Assembly: GCA_026646655.1 (NCBI GenBank)
Contig: JAPKHT010000011.1
Location: 29,449-93,448 of the forward strand
Reading direction: 5' to 3'
From: JADLBR01 sp020847615
GTDB lineage: Bacteria; Verrucomicrobiota; Verrucomicrobiia; JADLBR01
DNA: 64,000 bases
Position 1 is the stretch's first letter, and every line of letters begins with the position of its first letter. This document shows positions 35,407 through 41,812 of the stretch, piece after piece. The position numbers were made by a program, and so were the translations under genes. Below the pieces are notes generated by a model that saw nothing but the letters and a program-made list of their open reading frames with translations, made no database searches and had not been told where the DNA came from.

Positions 35407-35675
35407 GGCACCACCTCCATTTGCGACAGGGCGCCCTTGCGCGCCGGGTCGATGTGCTCCAACAGCGTGAGCAGGGCGCTCTCCGCGAGCCGCCGCTCCA
35501 CGACCAGGCCGCACTTGGGCATGATGAGCTCGTGCGCTCCGAAGGGGTCGCCATTGAGCCGGATCTCGGCGGTGGCGCTGTTGTCCGGCGCCGGCGGTGA
35601 GAAGAGGTGCCGGGGCTCGTTGCACGTCGCGCGCCAGCCCCACGGCGCCGATTCGATCTGGATTGTGAATCTCAT
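35403..35675 (-). CDS. Small prophage early protein, unknown
   Basis: 90 residues. Beta-rich start (MRFTIQIESAPWGWRATCNE), one region naming AEIRLNGDPFGAHELIMPKC. Overlaps both neighbours by 4 bp. No family recognised. Confidence 0.65.
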   Translation of the reverse strand: MRFTIQIESAPWGWRATCNEPRHLFSPPAPDNSATAEIRLNGDPFGAHELIMPKCGLVVERRLAESALLTLLEHIDPARKGALSQMEVVP

Positions 35676-36280
35676 CGCTTGACCCCCCCTGCGCGGCGGC
35701 GAGGCTCTTTGGGATGGAGAGCTTGCTGTTCCGTCCCATGCGGGAGTTGCCCCCGTCGCTGTGGGGAGTCACCCAGTCCCTCTGCGATGCCGCCGAGATC
35801 CGGTTTGGAGATGTGGGAGAACTCTGTCTCGACGCGCTTGTGAGGCGCCTGCACCGGGATAATCCTGGGGCATTGCGCCTGGCCTCCCACTCCCATGGGC
35901 CGCTCGTCGAGCGCGTCGGGAAAATATCGGACGAAGACGTCCTTGACCTGGCGAGGGAGATTGCCCTGAGGCAGGGTCTCGGGCTTGAGGCCATCGAGGG
36001 TCACGCCCTTTTGACGCAGCTCGCGAAGTGCTGCCGAGAACCTGCGGCAATACGCCAGGGTCTCGGGATCCATCGGCTCAATAAGCGCAAGCGGGGATGA
36101 GCGGGAAGTGTTGAAGATCCGGTACGACTGGAGGTTGAGATACAGGATCCTATAGCGCCTCCAGACCGCCGCCATGGGGTCATCGGACACAAGCACACCG
36201 CTGGCGGTCCCGCGCACGAGTTCGGCGAGGGCCACCCTCCGCCGGGCCTCTACCTCGGCCACGCGGACCAACCCGGTCAT
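35672..36280 (-). CDS. Prophage early protein, unknown
   Basis: 202 residues. Helical N-terminus (VRVAEVEARRRVALAELVRG), then AVWRRYRILYLNLQSYRIFN and FSAALRELRQKGVTLDGLKP. ATGA overlaps at both ends support it. No family recognised. Confidence 0.65.
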   Translation of the reverse strand: MTGLVRVAEVEARRRVALAELVRGTASGVLVSDDPMAAVWRRYRILYLNLQSYRIFNTSRSSPLALIEPMDPETLAYCRRFSAALRELRQKGVTLDGLKPETLPQGNLPRQVKDVFVRYFPDALDERPMGVGGQAQCPRIIPVQAPHKRVETEFSHISKPDLGGIAEGLGDSPQRRGQLPHGTEQQALHPKEPRRRAGGVKR

Positions 36281-36540
36281 GGCCTGCCCCCCCTCTCGTT
36301 CAGGAACCGGATCAGCTCCTTGCGCGGGATGCGCATCATGGCCTTGGAGGCCGACGGGCCGCGCAGGTCGGCCGCCTTGAGCTCGCCGCTCTCCACCAGG
36401 TTGATCCAGTGCCGGTGCGAGGTTCTGAACCAGCCGGCGAGGAACCGGACGGAGAACGACTCGATGCCGCTGGGCAGGTGGTGCTCGAAATCCAGCTCCG
36501 CCTGGAGCGCGTCGTCCTGGGCTGTGGTGCGGCGCGCCAT
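36277..36540 (-). CDS. Excisionase-like helix-turn-helix protein
   Basis: 87 residues from the ATG at 36540. The pattern FSVRFLAGWFRTSHRHWINL followed by VESGELKAADLRGPSASKAM and IPRKELIRFLNERG is the winged HTH-17/excisionase type. It may control early promoters like Mu Ner, or help shape the DNA for transposition. ATGA overlap with the next gene. Confidence 0.75.
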   Translation of the reverse strand: MARRTTAQDDALQAELDFEHHLPSGIESFSVRFLAGWFRTSHRHWINLVESGELKAADLRGPSASKAMMRIPRKELIRFLNERGGRP

Positions 36541-36542
36541 GG

Positions 36543-36698
36543 TCAGATCCGGACGAGCTCCCTGATAATCCCGACGAGCAAAACGAACGCCGCCCCGGCC
36601 CAGATGCACGCGCGCCACGGGCGCGGGCTCACGAAGAGATCCACCAGCGAGAGAAATACCGTTGCCGCGAGCAGGAAGATGTAGGCCAGCAGCGTCAT
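36543..36698 (-). CDS. Small two-helix membrane protein (51 residues)
   Basis: Translates from an ATG with GGAGG upstream to MTLLAYIFLLAATVFLSLVD, a linker, and WRACIWAGAAFVLLVGIIRE. Two membrane segments fill almost the whole protein. It is the first gene of the leftward early operon and is 2 bp from the next one. Function unknown. Confidence 0.65.
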   Translation of the reverse strand: MTLLAYIFLLAATVFLSLVDLFVSPRPWRACIWAGAAFVLLVGIIRELVRI

Positions 36699-36714
36699 CG
36701 CGTCGCCTCCGTGG

Positions 36715-36744
36715 TTGCGCCGCGCGCCCCGGCGCGGGTAGGAT
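36715..36744 (+). promoter_or_regulatory. Leaderless-type promoter of the zinc-ribbon gene
   Basis: TTGCGC (36715-36720), 18-bp GC-rich spacer with a CGCGCC/GGCGCG dyad, TAGGAT (36739-36744), then 10 bp to the ATG at 36755. Same form as the promoters at 37844 and 38266. Confidence 0.6.
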
Positions 36745-36754
36745 CGCCTGCGCC

Positions 36755-37258
36755 ATGATCACCGTCTCCGAGATCTCCTCGGCGGTCGCCGCCGGCCAGG
36801 CACTGCTCCAGGTCGCGAAGAAAGCCCTTCAGCACGCCACGCAGGTCGAGGCGAAGGCGGTCGCGGCGGAACTCGTCGACCGCATCGTCGACCTCCAGGC
36901 CAAGCTGCTTGCGGCGCAGGCCCAGATGGAGGAGCTGGATAGAGCCCGCCAGGAGGCACAGCACAAGCTCGTGGAGAAAGAGGAGTGGGAACGAGAGAAG
37001 CAGCGCTACGAGCTTCGCGAGCTTGCCCCGGGCATCCTGGTTCGCGCGCCAAAGGAACCGAAGCCACCGGGAGAGCCGGACCATTACCTGTGCCCGCACT
37101 GCTTCGACGAAAACAGGAAGTCGCTTCTGCAGCGCCCGAGCACCGGCCACACGAATTACAAGTGCCACCGCTGCTCTCTGGAGATCCGGCCGACGCCATC
37201 TCCCCCGCCACGGCCGACGTCGCTCCACCGACGAATCGACCGCACCCTGGGCCTCTGA
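36755..37258 (+). CDS. Coiled-coil protein with C-terminal zinc ribbon
   Basis: 167 residues. Long helical stretch (AVAAELVDRIVDLQAKLLAA through EEWEREKQRYELRELAPGIL) then a four-Cys zinc ribbon: LCPHCFDENRKSLLQ ... TNYKCHRC, ending in a Pro-rich basic tail. The ATG sits 10 bp after TAGGAT with no ribosome-binding site, so a leaderless message is likely. First of four small rightward genes separated by shared repeats. Role unknown; DNA or protein binding by the ribbon is plausible. Confidence 0.75.
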   Translation: MITVSEISSAVAAGQALLQVAKKALQHATQVEAKAVAAELVDRIVDLQAKLLAAQAQMEELDRARQEAQHKLVEKEEWEREKQRYELRELAPGILVRAPKEPKPPGEPDHYLCPHCFDENRKSLLQRPSTGHTNYKCHRCSLEIRPTPSPPPRPTSLHRRIDRTLGL

Positions 37259-37265
37259 CGCCGCC

Positions 37266-37285
37266 CCGCTCACTTCCCGGCCTCC
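37266..37285. repeat. 20-bp intergenic repeat, copy 1
   Basis: CCGCTCACTTCCCGGCCTCC just after the stop of the zinc-ribbon gene. Identical 20-mers are at 37820, 38242 and 38634. Confidence 0.75.
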
Positions 37286-37294
37286 TGGTGGCTT

Positions 37295-37693
37295 GTGAGC
37301 GTGAGGATGTTCCTCCAGCATGCCACCGCGATGATCGAGATAGTGACCGCCGCCGCAGCCGCGGTGATGTGGAGCATCATGGCGGTGAAGGGGCTGACCT
37401 CGATCCGGCTGCAGAGACTCGAGATCGCGGAGCGGTTGTCCCGGGCGAGCAAGCAACCCGCCGATAGCAGCGCGAGCCTGACCGCGGACCACGCCGTGGA
37501 GGCCCCGGTGTCCAGGATAGCGATGATGGCGCGGGTCGCCTGGGTGCTGCTCTGGTTCTGCATCTCAGCCGGCGCGGTGGCCGCGCTGGTGTGGGGCGTG
37601 CTCGCGGGACAGGACGCCCCGCTCACCTCGCGGGGCGCGGCCAAGCTCGCGCTGCTGGTGGTCCTCGCGCTCACCCCACCGCCCAAACCGTGA
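37295..37693 (+). CDS. Small prophage membrane protein B
   Basis: About 130 residues; start is the GTG at 37295 or the ATG at 37307. Two or three membrane segments (MIEIVTAAAAAVMWSIMAVK, VAWVLLWFCISAGAVAALVW, AAKLALLVVLALTPP) with a helical linker. Third codon positions are almost all G or C in this frame, which is why it is preferred to the long open frame on the opposite strand. Role unknown; membrane protein of the lysogeny zone. Confidence 0.65.
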   Translation: MSVRMFLQHATAMIEIVTAAAAAVMWSIMAVKGLTSIRLQRLEIAERLSRASKQPADSSASLTADHAVEAPVSRIAMMARVAWVLLWFCISAGAVAALVWGVLAGQDAPLTSRGAAKLALLVVLALTPPPKP

Positions 37694-37819
37694 CGCGCGG
37701 CTCTGCGCGCGGCGCGGTAGACCACCAGGGAAAATATGAGCTCGCACGCTGACCAGGTGATCCACGCCACCAGAGCGCTCACAAGAACGAGGCCCACCAC
37801 ATACCAGCCTAGGAGGGGC

Positions 37820-37839
37820 CCGCTCACTTCCCGGCCTCC
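37820..37839. repeat. 20-bp intergenic repeat, copy 2
   Basis: CCGCTCACTTCCCGGCCTCC directly upstream (4 bp) of the TTGCGC of the next promoter. Confidence 0.75.
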
Positions 37840-37843
37840 CGGG

Positions 37844-37873
37844 TTGCGCCCGGCGCCGCCGGGCCTGTAGGCT
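37844..37873 (+). promoter_or_regulatory. Leaderless-type promoter of membrane protein C gene
   Basis: TTGCGC (37844-37849), 18-bp spacer with CCGGC/GCCGG dyad, TAGGCT (37868-37873), 8 bp to the ATG at 37882. Confidence 0.6.
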
Positions 37874-37881
37874 CCCCCGCC

Positions 37882-38235
37882 ATGGGCGACAGCCTCACGG
37901 CGGCGCAGATGCCGGAAATCACCATCCCGGTGGCGATGATCGCCGCCGCCGGGATCGCGGCGGCCGGGCAGGTCGTCTCCGCGATCGTGGGCGCGCGGAA
38001 TAGATCCGAGACCACCAGGGCCGCCGACGCGCAGCCCAGCGCGATCCAGAAAGCGCCGGGATGGGTCACCGCCGCAAGGATCCTGGTAAGCGCCGGGGAC
38101 TGCGGCATCTCCCTCGCGTCGCTCTGGCTGCTCTGGACGCTGCTACGATCCAACGCGCCCCTGACCACGGGGGCGGCCGCGATGATAGCATCATGTTGCG
38201 CGTTTTTGGTCACAGCCGCCGTCCGCGCCCGCTGA
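37882..38235 (+). CDS. Small prophage membrane protein C
   Basis: 117 residues. Membrane segments at EITIPVAMIAAAGIAAAGQV VSAIVG and at ISLASLWLLWTLLR / AAAMIASCCAFLVTAAV, joined by a polar loop. No ribosome-binding site; the start is 8 bp after a TAGGCT -10. Similar in design to protein B, and may act with it at the inner membrane (superinfection exclusion would be a typical role for such genes, by inference). Confidence 0.65.
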   Translation: MGDSLTAAQMPEITIPVAMIAAAGIAAAGQVVSAIVGARNRSETTRAADAQPSAIQKAPGWVTAARILVSAGDCGISLASLWLLWTLLRSNAPLTTGAAAMIASCCAFLVTAAVRAR

Positions 38236-38241
38236 CCCGCC

Positions 38242-38261
38242 CCGCTCACTTCCCGGCCTCC
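38242..38261. repeat. 20-bp intergenic repeat, copy 3
   Basis: CCGCTCACTTCCCGGCCTCC, 4 bp upstream of the TTGCGC of the coiled-coil gene promoter. Confidence 0.75.
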
Positions 38262-38265
38262 CTGG

Positions 38266-38295
38266 TTGCGCCGCCGGGGGCGCCGTGCGTATGCT
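38266..38295 (+). promoter_or_regulatory. Leaderless-type promoter of the coiled-coil gene
   Basis: TTGCGC (38266-38271), 18-bp spacer with CGCC/GGCG dyad, TATGCT (38290-38295), 7 bp to the ATG at 38303. Confidence 0.6.
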
Positions 38296-38302
38296 CGCGC
38301 CC

Positions 38303-38632
38303 ATGGGCTGGCTGATGGACCTGATCCGAGAGATCCCGCTGTCGTCGGTTCTCCGCGAGCGCCTTGTCGACGCGGACAGAGAGATCGCGCATCTGAGAGC
38401 GGAGCTTTCGGTTCTTCAGGCGAAGCACGAAAAACTTCAGGAGGAGCACGAAAAACTTCAGGCGGATCACGCGGCACTTCAGGCGGAGCACGCCGATCTG
38501 AAAATACGCGCATCCCAGCTTGAGCAGGAGAACCAGCGACTCCAACAGGAGGCCTCCGAGCGTTTCCGGGCGAAGGGCCCCAGGCGCTTCGGCTCGCCCC
38601 GCGACAGGAACCCCTACAAAAACTTTCCCTGA
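38303..38632 (+). CDS. Coiled-coil prophage protein
   Basis: 109 residues. MGWLMDLIREIPLSSVLRER opens the protein, followed by a long heptad coiled-coil with near-repeats (LQAKHEKLQEEHEKLQADHA ALQAEHADLK) and a basic end (RFRAKGPRRFGSPRDRNPYK). Similar short proteins starting with a MG.L.DLI.DIP-type segment are common in phages and genomic islands; their function is unknown. Starts before 38303 exist but are upstream of the -10. Confidence 0.75.
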   Translation: MGWLMDLIREIPLSSVLRERLVDADREIAHLRAELSVLQAKHEKLQEEHEKLQADHAALQAEHADLKIRASQLEQENQRLQQEASERFRAKGPRRFGSPRDRNPYKNFP

Positions 38633-38633
38633 C

Positions 38634-38653
38634 CCGCTCACTTCCCGGCCTCC
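38634..38653. repeat. 20-bp intergenic repeat, copy 4 (3' end of RHH gene)
   Basis: CCGCTCACTTCCCGGCCTCC after the stop of the coiled-coil gene. Read on the minus strand it encodes the last residues (EAGK, stop) of the ribbon-helix-helix gene. Confidence 0.75.
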
Positions 38654-38814
38654 TGGGGGACTTCTTTTTGTATGTCGGCGCGGATGAGCTCTCTCACGTA
38701 CCGAGAAAATGTTGTGTCCTCCGGCTCGACGCGTTTTTCCAGTGCGACCCTGTAGAGCCCGGGGTCGATCGAGACGGCCGCTGAAATCCTTCTTCGGGGC
38801 GGGCGGAACCTCAT
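38638..38814 (-). CDS. Ribbon-helix-helix DNA-binding protein 1
   Basis: 58 residues. RRRISAAVSIDPGLYRVALE followed by KRVEPEDTTFSRYVRELIRA and DIQKE is the Arc/CopG ribbon-helix-helix pattern: one beta strand, then helix, turn (F-S-R-Y), helix. It should bind DNA as a dimer. The -10 TATATT lies 9 bp before the ATG. It is divergent from a second RHH gene, and the shared 88-bp spacer carries inverted repeats, as in a lysogeny switch or autoregulated pair. Confidence 0.78.
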   Translation of the reverse strand: MRFRPPRRRISAAVSIDPGLYRVALEKRVEPEDTTFSRYVRELIRADIQKEVPQEAGK

Positions 38815-38819
38815 GGTGG

Positions 38820-38835
38820 TTCGAATATAATCGAA
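38820..38835. promoter_or_regulatory. Operator-like palindrome between divergent RHH genes
   Basis: TTCGAATATAATCGAA, an imperfect 16-bp palindrome overlapping the -10 of the leftward RHH gene. A natural binding site for one of the two RHH proteins; inference. Confidence 0.5.
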
Positions 38836-38851
38836 AGATTTTCGACAGCAA
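38824..38851 (-). promoter_or_regulatory. Promoter of RHH protein 1
   Basis: On the minus strand TTGCTG, 16-bp spacer, TATATT, then 9 bp to the ATG at 38814. Confidence 0.5.
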
Positions 38852-38884
38852 GAGAAAAATTCGTCCCTTGCGGCAGCTGTCGAA
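38841..38884. promoter_or_regulatory. Long-range inverted repeat in the RHH switch region
   Basis: TTCGACAGC (38841-38849) and its exact reverse complement GCTGTCGAA (38876-38884), one arm in each promoter. This places a matched site over both divergent promoters, suitable for co-operative repression or looping. Confidence 0.6.
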
Positions 38885-38896
38885 TTCGTCTAGACA
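38868..38896 (+). promoter_or_regulatory. Leaderless-type promoter of RHH protein 2
   Basis: TTGCGG (38868-38873), 17-bp spacer, TAGACA (38891-38896), 6 bp to the ATG at 38903. Confidence 0.55.
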
Positions 38897-38902
38897 GTAG
38901 CT

Positions 38903-39205
38903 ATGGCACGACGGAAGGCTGCGGCCGTCTCAATGTTGGGGGATTTGTATAACGACGCCGTGCGTCGAGCAAAGGATTTGGGGCTCCCGACATTTTCTGC
39001 CTACGTGGTCCAGTTGATCCGTCAGGATCTAGCCGCGAGAGGACATCTTGTCATTCAGGAGGGTACCGTAATAGTTGCGAGAGGTGGTGTCGCTCAGACG
39101 GTGGGCAGCGGCACCGCGGTGTTTCGTGAATCAGATGACAGTGCAAGTGTGCCCGTGTGCTCCCAAGGGATGCGCGCGGCGGCGAAGAAGAAGAAGAAGG
39201 GATAG
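38903..39205 (+). CDS. Ribbon-helix-helix-like protein 2
   Basis: 100 residues. KAAAVSMLGDLYNDAVRRAK followed by DLGLPTFSAYVVQLIRQDLA has the same strand-helix-turn-helix spacing as protein 1 (PTFSAYV versus TTFSRYV). The C-terminal half has a beta-type segment (HLVIQEGTVIVARGGVAQTV) and a poly-Lys end. Probably a DNA-binding repressor of the divergent switch. Base composition is lower in GC than the structural genes, as for the lipoprotein downstream. Confidence 0.7.
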   Translation: MARRKAAAVSMLGDLYNDAVRRAKDLGLPTFSAYVVQLIRQDLAARGHLVIQEGTVIVARGGVAQTVGSGTAVFRESDDSASVPVCSQGMRAAAKKKKKG

Positions 39206-39246
39206 CGAGCAGAAGGCTGCGTAGGGCTTCGACGGAGGGAACAGTG

Positions 39247-40179
39247 ATGAAGATGGCTTTCGCCGTGCTTGCATCAGCCGTCGCTGCGATCCTCATGTCA
39301 TCATGCGGTCCGTCCACAGAAGAGCTCAGAACCGAGAGCGAACTTTCAGCGCTCCGTAACCAGCTGCGAGGAGTTGAAACGAGCCTCGCGGAATCCACGA
39401 ATTCGACAGCGCTCCTGGAACGCGCTCAGAGAGAACACGCGGACGCATTCGAAGCTTTGAAATCGGAATTGGTCAGCGTGCGCGAGCAACTGAATCGCGA
39501 CGCGCAAGCAGCGGAGGCAGCGCAAGAATCGCGAGGATGCGAAGTCCGAGGTGAAATTTTCATTGTTACAGAAGGCCGAACCAACGTCAGGCTTGGGGCG
39601 GTTGATGTCTTCGTTTTCCAGAAGTCCTTCGTGGCGCGGGTCCTCGACGAAACACGCAGGGCGATCACCGAGGAAACGAAACTGGCAGAATCTGCGGTTC
39701 AAAAGGCCGATGCTGTTCTGACCACGCGCCAGGCGGAATACGACCGACTGCAGGCGGAATATACCGGCTTGATGAAAAACTGGAAACGACTATCCGCAAA
39801 GCGTGCTCGTGACGATGGTGATCGATTAAGAGCGTTGATTCGATTGGCCGAAGAGGGAGTTCTTGCGGAGCGCAAGGCTCGCGATGTCGCGGCACTGGCT
39901 TTGGAGAGGGCGCGGGCGTCCGGAGGGCCGCATCGATACATCGATGCCATGACAAGGCCAATGCTTTCAACGAAGACAAATTCCGACGGCCGCTTCTCGG
40001 TGAGTATCCCTCGCGATTGCGATCCGGTATTAGTGGCTTGGGCGGAGCGTTTGGTGGGCAGAACCAGAGAGGTATATCATTGGATCGTCCCCATTCAGAA
40101 ATCACGCACCGAAGCAAATGAGGTTGTGCTCAGCAACCACAATCTGTTCAACTCAGCTGATGATTTTTTAAACGAGTGA
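39247..40179 (+). CDS. Prophage-encoded lipoprotein (moron)
   Basis: 310 residues. Lipoprotein signal MKMAFAVLASAVAAILMSSC with the modified Cys at residue 20, so it should be anchored in a membrane facing the periplasm or surface. Long coiled-coil (TEELRTESELSALRNQLRGV ... FEALKSELVSVREQLN), a beta-rich middle (GCEVRGEIFIVTEGRTNVRL GAVDVFVFQ), another coiled-coil, and a C-terminal domain beginning STKTNSDGRFSVSIP. The codons are much less GC-rich than its neighbours, so it was probably acquired separately. The ATG at 39247 begins the signal. Lysogenic conversion is the likely role; by inference. Confidence 0.78.
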   Translation: MKMAFAVLASAVAAILMSSCGPSTEELRTESELSALRNQLRGVETSLAESTNSTALLERAQREHADAFEALKSELVSVREQLNRDAQAAEAAQESRGCEVRGEIFIVTEGRTNVRLGAVDVFVFQKSFVARVLDETRRAITEETKLAESAVQKADAVLTTRQAEYDRLQAEYTGLMKNWKRLSAKRARDDGDRLRALIRLAEEGVLAERKARDVAALALERARASGGPHRYIDAMTRPMLSTKTNSDGRFSVSIPRDCDPVLVAWAERLVGRTREVYHWIVPIQKSRTEANEVVLSNHNLFNSADDFLNE

Positions 40180-40291
40180 CAATGCATCGAAGAAGAATCT
40201 TGACCAACGCACCACTCGCGTTCGCGCTTTGAATTCCCTCGCCCTCCCGGGATCCCAGGGCTCGTCGTCGGCCAAGACTCAGGGGCGGTAG
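40180..40291. other. Spacer between convergent genes
   Basis: No gene. A weak GCCCT/AGGGC palindrome around 40242-40262 could serve as a terminator for the lipoprotein gene or the convergent leftward pair. Confidence 0.3.
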
Positions 40292-40531
40292 TCACGGTGT
40301 TGAAAACGGTTCGGCGCGGCGCCTGTCGGCCCTGTACGCGCGCATGCGCTCAGCAATCGCGGCGACGAGATCGCAACGAGAGATGCCTGGGTGATCTTGG
40401 AGTGCCTCATCGAACACCGCGTTCAGCGCGTCCCTGGCGTCGGCCTTGGCCTCGGGCTCGGCGGTCTCGAGGCGGTAGCGGGCCGCCAGTATCCGCGAGA
40501 GGAGATTATTCCGTCGCGGGTCCGAAGACAT
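40292..40531 (-). CDS. Small prophage protein, unknown
   Basis: 79 residues, helical (SDPRRNNLLSRILAARYRLE, ADARDALNAVFDEALQDHPG, CDLVAAIAERMRAYRADRRR). It overlaps the end of the upstream gene by 26 bp. No family recognised. Confidence 0.6.
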   Translation of the reverse strand: MSSDPRRNNLLSRILAARYRLETAEPEAKADARDALNAVFDEALQDHPGISRCDLVAAIAERMRAYRADRRRAEPFSTP

Positions 40532-40952
40532 CGGAGAGGATCTGGTTTCGCCGGGCGGGGGTCACGTCGGAGTACCACTCCGCCTCCGAGAGCCGGAGGT
40601 CTTCGACGCACGCCTCGAAATCTGCGTGGCTGACGCCGATCTGGCGCGTGTCGATCTCTGCGTGGCGGCGGAGCTCGACGATGAGCATCTCGCCGGCGCC
40701 TTTCAAAAACGCGAGTATTCCCCGGTGGTAGAGCCTGTCCCTGTTGGTCGGGTCGTCACCGAGCATTCGCCGGGCCTCGACATTGCGGAAGACGCGCACC
40801 GCGGAGAACCACACGGCCATCCGGAACAGCAGGGCGCGCCTCCGCTCATTGATGTCGCGCTCGATCTCGTCGATGAGGAGCTTGACGGCGAACCAGTCGG
40901 ACTGGTCGACGGTGTAGTCCAGGTCCAGCAGTGGGGTCTGCGCGGCGGGCAT
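40506..40952 (-). CDS. Prophage protein, unknown
   Basis: 148 residues from the ATG at 40952. Helical throughout (VKLLIDEIERDINERRRALL, FRMAVWFSAVRVFRNVEARR, FLKGAGEMLIVELRRHAEID). It has its own leaderless-type promoter and is divergent from the late operon, which is where a regulator of late genes might be expected. No DNA-binding motif is clear. Confidence 0.65.
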   Translation of the reverse strand: MPAAQTPLLDLDYTVDQSDWFAVKLLIDEIERDINERRRALLFRMAVWFSAVRVFRNVEARRMLGDDPTNRDRLYHRGILAFLKGAGEMLIVELRRHAEIDTRQIGVSHADFEACVEDLRLSEAEWYSDVTPARRNQILSDVFGPATE

Positions 40953-40957
40953 GGATA

Positions 40958-40986
40958 ACCCTAACCGTCCGGGGAGAGGACCGCAA
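40958..40986 (-). promoter_or_regulatory. Leaderless-type promoter of the 148-residue gene
   Basis: Minus strand TTGCGG (40981-40986), 17-bp spacer, TAGGGT (40958-40963), 5 bp to the ATG at 40952. Confidence 0.6.
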
Positions 40987-41050
40987 GGGCGGGGATGGGG
41001 CCCGCGGCGCAAAAATACCGGAATAGTGGGAACGGTGGGAACGGTGGGTT

Positions 41051-41078
41051 TTGGGATTCGCGCGCGCCGTGGTCTAGT
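41051..41078 (+). promoter_or_regulatory. Candidate late-operon promoter
   Basis: TTGGGA (41051-41056), 16-bp spacer, TCTAGT (41073-41078), 6 bp to the GTG at 41085. Just upstream lies a short tandem repeat (GTGGGAACG twice, about 41027-41044). Weaker match than the other leaderless-type promoters. Confidence 0.4.
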
Positions 41079-41084
41079 GGGGGC

Positions 41085-41555
41085 GTGCGGCAAGAGAACA
41101 CATCCGGCGCGGAAAAGCAAGCTTCGGGCGCGGGGGCCAAGAGGGGCTGGCGCCGCGTGATGTCTCTGGCGGGGCCGGTTGCCGTGGGGGTGGCCGGCCT
41201 CGCCGCCGCCGCTGGCGTGGGCTACGTGCGGGGCGAGAAGGCCGGGGCGGCGCGGGCGGTGGCGCACGAGATTTTCACGCGGGAGCACCGGGAGCTGCGC
41301 GAGATCCAGGAGGGCGTCGAGCGGGTCAAGCAGACGATCGCGAAGATTCGGCAGGAGGAACTCGGAGCGACGGGCGCCGAGCGGCCAGCGTCGAACGGAA
41401 TACCCCATGACGTGGCGGCGGGCATCGATGGTGCACCGGCCCCCGCCACAAAATTTCAGATTACCCCAGAGAGCGGGGAGGCGGCGCTCCAGGACGCGCC
41501 GGCCAGCGCGGATCGCGCCGCCTCCCCTAACATTTTGCCCGGGGGCGCGCGATGA
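41085..41555 (+). CDS. Membrane-anchored protein at the start of the lysis region
   Basis: 156 residues from the GTG at 41085. One membrane segment (SLAGPVAVGVAGLAAAAGVG) followed by a helical stretch (IFTREHRELREIQEGVERVK QTIAKIRQEE) and a disordered Ala/Pro-rich tail. The layout (N-in membrane helix, coiled-coil outside) is compatible with a spanin-like or holin-accessory protein. Ends in an ATGA overlap with the next gene. Confidence 0.65.
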   Translation: MRQENTSGAEKQASGAGAKRGWRRVMSLAGPVAVGVAGLAAAAGVGYVRGEKAGAARAVAHEIFTREHRELREIQEGVERVKQTIAKIRQEELGATGAERPASNGIPHDVAAGIDGAPAPATKFQITPESGEAALQDAPASADRAASPNILPGGAR

Positions 41556-41812
41556 GCGGCGATGTCGCCCCGGGCGTCGTGCCGTCGCTCGAATCGGCGC
41601 CGCCGCTTGGCGGGATGGTGAGCGAGCCCAACGGGCAGGTCTCGTCGATGAGGGTGGCGTTCTTGTTTTCGGTGTTCGTGGTCGGGGTCGTCTGGTGCGC
41701 GCTGAGCATCCGCTCGGGCGCCATGCAGGAGATACCGTGGACGGTCGTGGTCGCGCTCTCGGCGATGGCCGGCGGCAAGCTCCTCCAGAGATTCGCGGAG
41801 GGCAGGAAATGA
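41552..41812 (+). CDS. Holin-like small membrane protein
   Basis: 86 residues with two membrane segments (VAFLFSVFVVGVVWCALSI and IPWTVVVALSAMAGGKLL) and a short charged C-terminus (QRFAEGRK). Size, topology and position before wall-degrading genes fit a holin. ATGA overlaps at both ends. Confidence 0.65.
   Translation: MSGDVAPGVVPSLESAPPLGGMVSEPNGQVSSMRVAFLFSVFVVGVVWCALSIRSGAMQEIPWTVVVALSAMAGGKLLQRFAEGRK

Noticed and set aside
37270..37827. Long minus-strand open frame (185 residues) opposite small membrane protein B, starting with a GGAGG and GTGAGCGG
   Set aside because: Codon third positions favour the plus strand strongly, and the plus-strand genes have matched promoters. The GGAGG belongs to the 20-bp repeat. 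A short minus-strand peptide at its start cannot be fully excluded.
37824..38513. Minus-strand open frames ending in EAGK over the 20-bp repeats (37824-38513 and 38246-38851)
   Set aside because: Only the RHH gene (38638-38814) has a convincing protein; the others are shadows of the coiled-coil and membrane protein genes that end in the same repeat.
37266..38653. The four 20-bp repeats as a CRISPR array
   Set aside because: Only four copies, with gaps of roughly 370-530 bp filled by genes, and no cas genes.
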